Source: Euryarchaeota archaeon UBA13
GTDB taxonomy: Archaea > Thermoplasmatota > Poseidoniia > Poseidoniales > Poseidoniaceae
NCBI GenBank assembly: GCA_002495945.1
Contig: DAHU01000056.1
Coordinates: 1-5,070, forward strand
Length of the DNA stretch: 5,070 nucleotides
Direction: 5' to 3'
Part shown: positions 1-5,070 of the stretch, piece by piece
How positions within the stretch are numbered: position 1 is the first letter of the stretch
How the letters are laid out: every line of letters starts with the position of its first letter
Made by a program: the position numbers and the translations under genes
Notes under the pieces: generated by a model
What the model was told of the DNA's origin: nothing
Database searches by the model: none
What the model saw: the letters and a program-made list of their open reading frames with translations, nothing else

Positions 1-654
1 TTAATCTCCACCAATGTAACCTTAGGAGATTCCTTCCGGCATAGTTTATTCCAAACCATATCAATCGGCACTTCAACAGGTTATACAACGCAAGATTACA
101 TGACTTGGCCAGTACTTACACAATTTGTATTGATGATTTTGATGATAGTTGGTGCATGTGCAGGCTCGACTAGTGGTGGTTTGAAATTGATGAGAATCAT
201 ACTAGCATTCAAGGTTGCAATGAGGGAGTTAGTTAGGATTGCACAACCGAGAAAAATTAAACAAATCCGCATGAATGGGGAAGTTGTTGAAGCTCAACAA
301 ATCGACAAAATTGTGGGTATGCTGTTTGTTTGGATTGGCTTATTTGGTATATCCAGTATACTGTTGGCTATTTTAATGCTCGACGAATCATTTCAAAGTA
401 TCATTGGGATTACTGCATCATCACTAGGCAACACTGGACCGGCACTGGGCGCTTACGGCCCCAGCAGTACTTGGTCACCACTAAATTCTGGAGTGCTAAT
501 TTTCACCTCGATTTTGATGTGGTTCGGAAGATTGGAACTACTAACAGTAGTTATTCTGCTTCACCCAAGGACTTGGCAAGATGAGAATAAGGAACATAGT
601 GATAGGCGAGCACTAGCATTATTTAGAAAAATGATACCTGGTAGAAAATCTTGA
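1..654 (+). CDS. trkH: TrkH/KtrB-family potassium uptake protein, C-terminal fragment
   Basis: This is the membrane pore subunit of a Trk/Ktr potassium uptake system, which usually works with a cytosolic TrkA/KtrA nucleotide-binding regulator (not in the window). The frame is open from base 1, so the ATG at base 100 is internal; 217 residues are visible and about 260 N-terminal residues are missing if the length is typical. Seen in order: a selectivity-filter loop STGYTT (residues 25-30), a hydrophobic stretch (38-50) running into the conserved bend GACAGSTSGG (51-60) that forms the intramembrane gate region in this family, a basic cytoplasmic loop, a membrane helix (about 104-126), a last pore loop with GNTGPALG (about 143-150), and a final helix with GRLE (176-179) ending in a charged tail. 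These match the third and fourth channel repeats of TrkH. Family assignment is firm; TrkH versus KtrB cannot be settled without the N-terminus or the partner gene. Confidence 0.93.
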   Translation, partial: LISTNVTLGDSFRHSLFQTISIGTSTGYTTQDYMTWPVLTQFVLMILMIVGACAGSTSGGLKLMRIILAFKVAMRELVRIAQPRKIKQIRMNGEVVEAQQIDKIVGMLFVWIGLFGISSILLAILMLDESFQSIIGITASSLGNTGPALGAYGPSSTWSPLNSGVLIFTSILMWFGRLELLTVVILLHPRTWQDENKEHSDRRALALFRKMIPGRKS

Positions 655-655
655 T

Positions 656-2173
656 CTAGAATAATGTTCGTTGTGCTTTATCCGGTTTAGAATCTTCAAT
701 CTCCTCAGTAATAACTTCTGTTTCTTGTGTTACTTTGAGTGGTTCTATTTCCTTAGTTTTTGACTCAATCAAGTTATACCTTGCAACCAATTCCTTGGTT
801 GATTTTCGAGATTTAAGCAGTCCACACAGGGCAGCATGTTCATCACCAGTCAATCCAAGGTCAATGGACAATCTAAAATCGTCAATACTGCCAATGTCAG
901 AGGTTTCCGAGTGCATAGAAATTAGTAATGGTAACAACTCTTCCCGCACTGATGATTTACTCGCACCGGTAATTTCAGCAAGTCTGTTGATGATTGTCGT
1001 CCGGCCTAGCGTACTACCCCTACGTAAAAAATTAGGATAACTTGGGAATAATTTACCAGATATTTCTTGTTGGTTAACTACAGATGCCGCTAATCCAGAA
1101 ATTTGAGAACTCCAATACCATGACCTGTGTGCAGTATTTTGATACATTGCCATCAACATCTTGGACGATTGGCATAGGGCTTTGTTACCACGGTCAATTG
1201 CCTGCTTATTGGTAAAGATAGAGGGGTTATTCCAGTGTATCCAATTAAGTAACTCTGATGGAGCTTTATCAATTGAAACTCCGGTTTTTATTGCTTCATC
1301 GGCTTTATTTGATTTGTATAATTTTGACAAGCCTGGAAATACTTCGACAGAAACATCTCGTTCACTCGCTTGAATATACTGGTTTACTGAACTCTCGTCT
1401 ATAGAATTCTCACCGGCTGCACAGATAACCTGCAAGTCTCTGACAAGAGCCCTCAAATCTCCGGGATTATTTTTTATCACTGCTTCTATCGCTGAAGTAT
1501 CATAATCAATATTTTCCGCTTTCAAAACTCGCCTGGCAATATTACGAAGGGCATCCTTACTCGCTCGTTCAAAATTGATTGTGACAAGTAGCCGCTGAAA
1601 CCGTTCTCTAGTTGAGCGCCAGTTTGAAGACTTACCCCACAAACCCATTACTTCATTACAGGCTAAAATGACAGGCTGCTTCGTTTCTGATAGTAATTTA
1701 ATCAGCTCTGCTTTTCCTCCCGTATCCCCTCGCAACTTGGTGGTTTCAGATGATTCTAAATTGACTTTTATTGCGTCGTTAATTCTAGATTCACTAACTG
1801 AGCGAAGACCGCCGGAAAGATGGTCAACTTCATCGATGAGAATTAGAGTCTTCTTGTCGCTATCATTAGGCTCAAAGAATAATGAGCGGTGTGTAGCACC
1901 TTTTGTAGCTGCTTTTCTTATTGCTGCCGCATTCCTGGCATCTGAAGCATTCAATTCGATAACATCCCAGCCCATATCTTGGGCAATGGCCCTTGCAACC
2001 GTTGTTTTACCAACACCTGGTGGCCCAGTTAGCAATATTGCCTTATTTTTTGGCACACCATTTTTCCAATCATCCAACCACTTGCGTATCTTTTGTCGTT
2101 GTAATTCATTACCCTCAAGATGGCTTTCCGATACTGGCCGATGCCTTTCTGTCCAATCAGAAACCTCAGCCAT
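656..2173 (-). CDS. rfcL: Replication factor C large subunit (archaeal clamp loader)
   Basis: RfcL with the small subunits forms the ATP-driven complex that loads the PCNA sliding clamp at primer-template junctions. Its 505 residues begin with the family-typical W-T-E-R-H-R-P segment (7-13). Walker A GPPGVGKT is at 50-57, the ELNASDAR segment at 73-80, Walker B ending in DEVD at 114-117, sensor 1 around N173 (LACNE), and a sensor-2-like GDLR at 238-241. The rest is the alpha-helical collar domain and a charged linker. The protein ends in QRTLF (501-505), which resembles the PCNA-interacting box of archaeal RFC large subunits but stops at the F. About 25 more residues than usual lie between Walker B and sensor 1 (roughly 118-151). 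The ATG at 2173 is chosen because the conserved N-terminus follows at once. No Shine-Dalgarno sequence precedes it, which fits a short or absent leader. The gene follows glyS by 62 bases and converges with trkH. The family call is very secure. Confidence 0.96.
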   Translation of the reverse strand: MAEVSDWTERHRPVSESHLEGNELQRQKIRKWLDDWKNGVPKNKAILLTGPPGVGKTTVARAIAQDMGWDVIELNASDARNAAAIRKAATKGATHRSLFFEPNDSDKKTLILIDEVDHLSGGLRSVSESRINDAIKVNLESSETTKLRGDTGGKAELIKLLSETKQPVILACNEVMGLWGKSSNWRSTRERFQRLLVTINFERASKDALRNIARRVLKAENIDYDTSAIEAVIKNNPGDLRALVRDLQVICAAGENSIDESSVNQYIQASERDVSVEVFPGLSKLYKSNKADEAIKTGVSIDKAPSELLNWIHWNNPSIFTNKQAIDRGNKALCQSSKMLMAMYQNTAHRSWYWSSQISGLAASVVNQQEISGKLFPSYPNFLRRGSTLGRTTIINRLAEITGASKSSVREELLPLLISMHSETSDIGSIDDFRLSIDLGLTGDEHAALCGLLKSRKSTKELVARYNLIESKTKEIEPLKVTQETEVITEEIEDSKPDKAQRTLF

Positions 2174-2235
2174 GAACGCAACTTGAGTCGAAGGTTATTC
2201 AATCTTAACAATAAATTTAGAAACTACATCTATGT
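2174..2235 (-). promoter_or_regulatory. glyS-rfcL intergenic gap with possible rfcL promoter
   Basis: This AT-rich 62-base spacer separates the glyS stop from the rfcL start. Read on the minus strand, it contains CTAAATTTATTG (2209-2220), which resembles an archaeal BRE plus TATA box. Its centre is about 40 bases upstream of the rfcL ATG. With the usual spacing of about 25 bases from TATA box to start site, transcription would begin near 2187 and leave a leader of roughly 14 bases, consistent with the lack of a Shine-Dalgarno sequence. AT-rich sequence matches such loose motifs easily, and read-through from glyS is equally possible. I see no hairpin terminator here. Confidence 0.35.
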
Positions 2236-3903
2236 TTACAATTCATTTGCTGCAATGCGATGCTGTTCGCCAGTGTCACGGTCTCTAATTGTGACCGTGT
2301 TATCTGTCAAAGATTGATGGTCTATAGTGATACAAATCGGGACGCCAATTTCATCGGCTCTTGCATATCTACGGCCAATTGAGCCGCTTGAATCATAGGT
2401 TGCAACAACTCCAATTTTTTTGTTTAGAGCGTCGTTAACCGTCTTAGCCATTGCTCCCATTCCGTCTTTTTCGAATAACGGAAAAACACAATAATCAACT
2501 GGGACGATGTTTGGATTCAATTTCATTAGTGTATAATCCTCATCTTGTTTTTCTAGTTCGTGATAGGCATGATCGAGGATATGCCAAATTATTCTGTCTA
2601 TACCAAATGCTGGCTCAACAACATGCGGAATGAACCATTCACCAGTAATCGTGTCAATTCTTTGTAACCGTTTAACATGGTTCTGCTCTACAATCAATTT
2701 TTCTCCATCGATAGTGATTTCTTGCGGGAACTCCGTTTGGGCAGGAAATTGCTCTACTGTGTGTTTTACTTTTCCGGCAAGTGAACGAAACGCAGGTCCG
2801 GCAACGGAGCCATCAATTGTCCAACCATCGATTACCACTTCCTTTGGAGTATCAAATTCACGCCTTGCCCTAAGCACTTTTCCAGTATAATCCTCATGGG
2901 CTTTCAAATCATAACAACCGCGGTGAGCAATTCCGACACATTCTATCCAGCCGTACGAACCGTTTATTTCCGCATCCCAACAATCTGTAGCATAGTGAGC
3001 CATTTCATTAGACTCATGTTGTCTAAATCTTATTCGCTTAGCATCAATCCCAACCTTAACCAGGAAATCATAGGTTTTAGCAATAAAGAAACCGACAGTC
3101 TCGTGTCTAACTATGCCACTTTCAACAGCATCCGCGATAGAAATTGATTGCTCACCCTCTGCTTCGCTGACCATCGTCATCATAACATCTGCCCACGGTG
3201 AAAAATCATGCTTTACTTCTGCCTCAGGGTCGATAAAATACTCCAATTCAGCCATATTGAATTCTCGGAGTCTTATCATGCCTTGACGGGGTGATATCTC
3301 ATTCCTGTAGCCCTTTCCTACCTGAACGGCGCCAAATGGAAGTTTTTCGCGAAAATGCCGGTAAAGAGTACGAAATGATGTGAACATTCCTTGAGCTGTC
3401 TCGGGCCTCAAGAATCCATTACGCCCGGATGTTCCTGCACCGATGGTAGTATTGAACATTAGATTCTGTGCCGATATTTCAGACCATTCATTAGCGCCAC
3501 ATTGTACACACTGGGGGGCAGATTCAATCAACAAATTTTGCAAATCTGATTTACTCAATGAATCTGGATTGGGATGGAATGGTTCAAGCAAAGTATCGGC
3601 TCTGCTCACCTCTTCACACGCCAAACAAGCAGTCATAAAATCGGAGAATTCTCCCACATGGCCACTTGCTTCGAGTACTTCATAAGGCGTTATTGTCGGG
3701 CAGGAGATTTCGGCAATATTACCAAGTGAAATCCAGTGATCCAGCCAAGCTTGGTTTACTCTATTGCGTAGACGCCCACCATTTGGACCAAAATCGTACA
3801 ATCCCTTTGACCCGCCATGGATTTCAAATGCCGGCAAAATAAAACCTCGGCGTTTTAGCATACCAGACAAACGTTCCAGTCTTGCCTCCGAATTCTCATT
3901 CAT
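2236..3903 (-). CDS. glyS: Glycyl-tRNA synthetase, archaeal/eukaryotic alpha2 class II type
   Basis: This cytosolic enzyme charges tRNA-Gly with glycine using ATP. The 555-residue protein is full length for the single-chain dimeric type, not the bacterial alpha2beta2 type. Visible in order: an N-terminal catalytic start with GGSKGLYDFGPNG (30-42); a motif 1 region (about 65-82); two cysteine pairs, C93/C96 and C132/C135, which look like a zinc-binding insert known in archaeal members; RPETAQG (166-172); class II motif 2 beginning YRNEISPRQG (199-208); ECVGIAHRGCYDL (321-333) in the glycine-recognition region; motif 3 EPAFGIDRI (430-438); and a C-terminal anticodon-binding domain (about 465-555) with GSIGRRYARADEIG (507-520). 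The ATG at 3903 is the first usable start, since the upstream frame lacks ATG, GTG or TTG back to a stop near 3985. A weak purine-rich GGTAAGG lies just before it. It is divergent from the reductase gene and could be co-transcribed with rfcL. No key residue appears to be missing. Confidence 0.97.
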   Translation of the reverse strand: MNENSEARLERLSGMLKRRGFILPAFEIHGGSKGLYDFGPNGGRLRNRVNQAWLDHWISLGNIAEISCPTITPYEVLEASGHVGEFSDFMTACLACEEVSRADTLLEPFHPNPDSLSKSDLQNLLIESAPQCVQCGANEWSEISAQNLMFNTTIGAGTSGRNGFLRPETAQGMFTSFRTLYRHFREKLPFGAVQVGKGYRNEISPRQGMIRLREFNMAELEYFIDPEAEVKHDFSPWADVMMTMVSEAEGEQSISIADAVESGIVRHETVGFFIAKTYDFLVKVGIDAKRIRFRQHESNEMAHYATDCWDAEINGSYGWIECVGIAHRGCYDLKAHEDYTGKVLRARREFDTPKEVVIDGWTIDGSVAGPAFRSLAGKVKHTVEQFPAQTEFPQEITIDGEKLIVEQNHVKRLQRIDTITGEWFIPHVVEPAFGIDRIIWHILDHAYHELEKQDEDYTLMKLNPNIVPVDYCVFPLFEKDGMGAMAKTVNDALNKKIGVVATYDSSGSIGRRYARADEIGVPICITIDHQSLTDNTVTIRDRDTGEQHRIAANEL

Positions 3904-3939
3904 CGCCCTTACCGAGGTAGTCGAGTAGTATCTTACCTT

Positions 3940-3970
3940 TGAAATTGACCATTGATAAAGTTCAATTTCA
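3940..3970. repeat. 9-bp perfect inverted repeat in the divergent promoter region
   Basis: The left arm TGAAATTGA (3940-3948) and the right arm TCAATTTCA (3962-3970) are exact reverse complements with a 13-base spacer. Arm centres are 22 bases apart, about two helical turns, as expected for a dimeric DNA-binding protein contacting one face of the helix. The repeat lies between the divergent glyS and reductase genes and brackets the possible glyS TATA box, so it is a candidate operator. It could also form a weak stem in RNA, but the AT-rich arms and lack of a T-tract argue against a terminator. An AT-rich arm pair could arise by chance. Confidence 0.5.
3951..3960 (-). promoter_or_regulatory. 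Possible TATA box for glyS
   Basis: On the minus strand this reads CTTTATCAAT, preceded by TGAA. It lies about 52 bases upstream of the glyS ATG, so a start site about 25 bases downstream would leave a leader of about 27 bases, long enough to include the weak GGTAAGG ribosome-site candidate. It sits inside the spacer of the 9-bp inverted repeat at 3940-3970. The call rests on position and a loose match only. Confidence 0.35.
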
Positions 3971-4012
3971 GCGAATACGCATGGTTAAGAACACCCTCCG
4001 GTAGGCTTTATC

Positions 4013-5070
4013 ATGGGACATGAGTTTGATTATGATGTTATCGTAATCGGCGGTGGACCCGCGGGGAGTACCGTGGCAAGATACGCTGCCCAAGAAAATA
4101 TCAAAGTCTTGGTAATTGATGCTAGAGCCTCTATTGGTTCTCCATTGCAATGCGGAGAATTAGTACCGACCAATGATGAGATGCGCCGTCTGTGCCCGGA
4201 TGTCCCTGACATGGATGATCTATTCCAAACCCCGGAACATGCGATTTCCCGAACTTGTGACACAATGAATATAATCACTCCATCTGGCAAATCATTATCT
4301 TACAAATTCGAAGGACTCATATTAAATCGAGTTGCTCACGATGAGGCACTGGTGGATTTAGCCAAAAAAGCAGGAGCCGAGTATTTAGTAAAATCCTTTG
4401 TGAAAGTCGTTGAACAAAATTCGGTGACCCTTAGAAACGGTAAGACAATTACTGCCAAAGTGATTGTTGGAGCAGCCGGACACAAAGATCCTATAAGGAG
4501 AAAATACTGGAAAGAAAAATCAGTGAACATTCCCGTAAAGTTTGAGCTGAAAGAAGGAGATTATGGCGATGCTGTTGAGTTACACTTTGGCTCAATGGCA
4601 CCAGGTGGCTATGCTTGGATGTTTCCGAAGGCACAGGGTGCCAATATCGGCATAGGAATACAGAAAAGTTTTGCTAAAGGGAAATCGCTAAACAAATATT
4701 CTCGTGATTTTATCGACAAGTATGATGGTGATACCACGTTCAAAGGTGCTGGTTCCCTACCAATGTCAGGGACTATCAAGCGTTTTGTCAAAGGGAACCA
4801 CCTATTAGTTGGAGATGCGGCTGGAATGGTTCTACCCTCGAATGGGGCTGGAATAACTATCGCAATGGTTGGTGGCAGAATAGCCGGACAAGTTGTCGCT
4901 CAACACATAATTAACAATCAACCATTAGAAAATTACGAGAAAGTTTGGGCCACACAAATGGGCAAAGTAATGAAAAATTCCAAACGTTCTTTCAAGATTG
5001 GTAGTCTGATGTTTCGCATGCCTGACAGGCTGTTGGATTTATTCTTCAATCGCCTAACTAAAGGTATTGT
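4013..5070 (+). CDS. Geranylgeranyl reductase-family FAD protein, C-terminus cut off
   Basis: This is a flavoprotein of the geranylgeranyl reductase family. In archaea these enzymes hydrogenate the double bonds of geranylgeranyl chains in membrane ether lipids (digeranylgeranylglycerophospholipid reductase). The frame stays open from ATG 4013 to the window edge, giving 352 visible residues; full members are about 390-410, so a short C-terminal piece is missing. Seen: the FAD-binding Rossmann motif GGGPAG (13-18) with the strand ending VLVID, D36 standing where the ribose-binding acidic residue is expected; the family motif QCGE (46-49) with its conserved cysteine; GYAWMFPK (199-206), the family's substrate-side motif; and the second FAD motif VGDAAG (266-271) followed by PSNGAGI. 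An in-frame stop at 3986 and no other start codon make 4013 the clear start. No strong Shine-Dalgarno sequence precedes it. Family assignment is firm. The exact substrate (phospholipid, quinone side chain or free geranylgeranyl diphosphate) is inferred from the archaeal context. Confidence 0.92.
   Translation, partial: MGHEFDYDVIVIGGGPAGSTVARYAAQENIKVLVIDARASIGSPLQCGELVPTNDEMRRLCPDVPDMDDLFQTPEHAISRTCDTMNIITPSGKSLSYKFEGLILNRVAHDEALVDLAKKAGAEYLVKSFVKVVEQNSVTLRNGKTITAKVIVGAAGHKDPIRRKYWKEKSVNIPVKFELKEGDYGDAVELHFGSMAPGGYAWMFPKAQGANIGIGIQKSFAKGKSLNKYSRDFIDKYDGDTTFKGAGSLPMSGTIKRFVKGNHLLVGDAAGMVLPSNGAGITIAMVGGRIAGQVVAQHIINNQPLENYEKVWATQMGKVMKNSKRSFKIGSLMFRMPDRLLDLFFNRLTKGI

Larger units (their letters stand above)
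3904..4012. promoter_or_regulatory. Divergent intergenic region between glyS and the reductase gene
   Basis: These 109 bases must hold the start signals for both divergent genes unless either is leaderless from within. On the minus strand, a TATA-like element and weak GGTAAGG precede glyS. On the plus strand I see no convincing TATA box at proper distance from the reductase ATG and no clear Shine-Dalgarno sequence. A 9-bp inverted repeat lies near the middle. No RNA gene is visible. Confidence 0.5.

Noticed and set aside
330..584. An 84-codon open frame in another frame within trkH
   Set aside because: The trkH frame carries clear channel motifs over the same bases, and the alternative translation looks like a shifted reading of them.
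1668..2186. A 172-codon open frame on the plus strand, antisense to the start of rfcL
   Set aside because: It lies almost wholly inside the conserved ATPase domain of rfcL, and its translation shows no recognisable domain. It is best explained as a reverse-frame shadow.
2195..2214. A short inverted repeat TTATT/AATAA in the glyS-rfcL gap, considered as a terminator or operator
   Set aside because: Five A/T pairs around a ten-base loop are too weak and too likely by chance in AT-rich sequence.
3981..4004. A seven-codon ATG-to-TAG frame (MVKNTLR) ending eight bases before the reductase ATG, as a possible upstream regulatory ORF
   Set aside because: It has no ribosome-binding site, and a frame this short is expected by chance. 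Nothing shows that the transcript includes it.
4006..4012. CTTTATC directly before the reductase ATG, resembling the glyS TATA candidate
   Set aside because: As a TATA box it would place the transcription start inside the coding region, downstream of the only sensible start codon.
4030..4290. An 86-codon minus-strand open frame opposite the reductase N-terminus
   Set aside because: The plus-strand frame carries the FAD-binding motif and the conserved QCGE segment here, so the minus-strand frame is a shadow.
1..5070. Possible mobile element, CRISPR array, tRNA/rRNA gene or defence system
   Set aside because: Reading both strands, I found no transposase-like protein, repeated spacer pattern, tRNA-like cloverleaf or phage/defence gene. 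The window is almost fully occupied by four housekeeping genes.

Overview
The window is ordinary archaeal chromosome carrying four housekeeping genes, two of them cut by the window edges. Three of the four encode archaeal-type proteins: a large-subunit replication factor C clamp loader, the alpha2 class II glycyl-tRNA synthetase of archaea and eukaryotes, and a geranylgeranyl-reductase-family flavoprotein of the kind that saturates archaeal isoprenoid lipids. No gene has a strong Shine-Dalgarno sequence, and TATA-like elements lie where archaeal promoters would place them. The sequence is moderately AT-rich. I infer a euryarchaeon, most likely a mesophilic marine Thermoplasmatota lineage (Marine Group II/III-like). 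That lineage call is a guess from overall protein character, not a demonstrated placement.

Layout. Bases 1-654 (+) hold the C-terminal part of a TrkH/KtrB-type potassium channel subunit. Bases 656-2173 (-) encode RfcL, converging on trkH with one base between the two stop codons. Bases 2236-3903 (-) encode GlyRS, which lies 62 bases upstream of rfcL on the same strand. A 109-base divergent intergenic region (3904-4012) follows and contains a perfect 9-bp inverted repeat around a TATA-like element. Bases 4013-5070 (+) encode the geranylgeranyl reductase-like protein, which runs off the right edge. No stretch over 300 bases lacks a gene.

The genes act in separate processes: potassium uptake, sliding-clamp loading, tRNA charging and probably membrane lipid saturation. 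glyS and rfcL could be co-transcribed, but rfcL also has its own plausible promoter. I see no mobile element, CRISPR array, RNA gene, defence island or other undescribed system. The points worth a second look are small: the palindromic operator candidate, an insertion in the RfcL ATPase domain, the shortened PCNA-binding tail of RfcL, and the almost abutting convergent stops.
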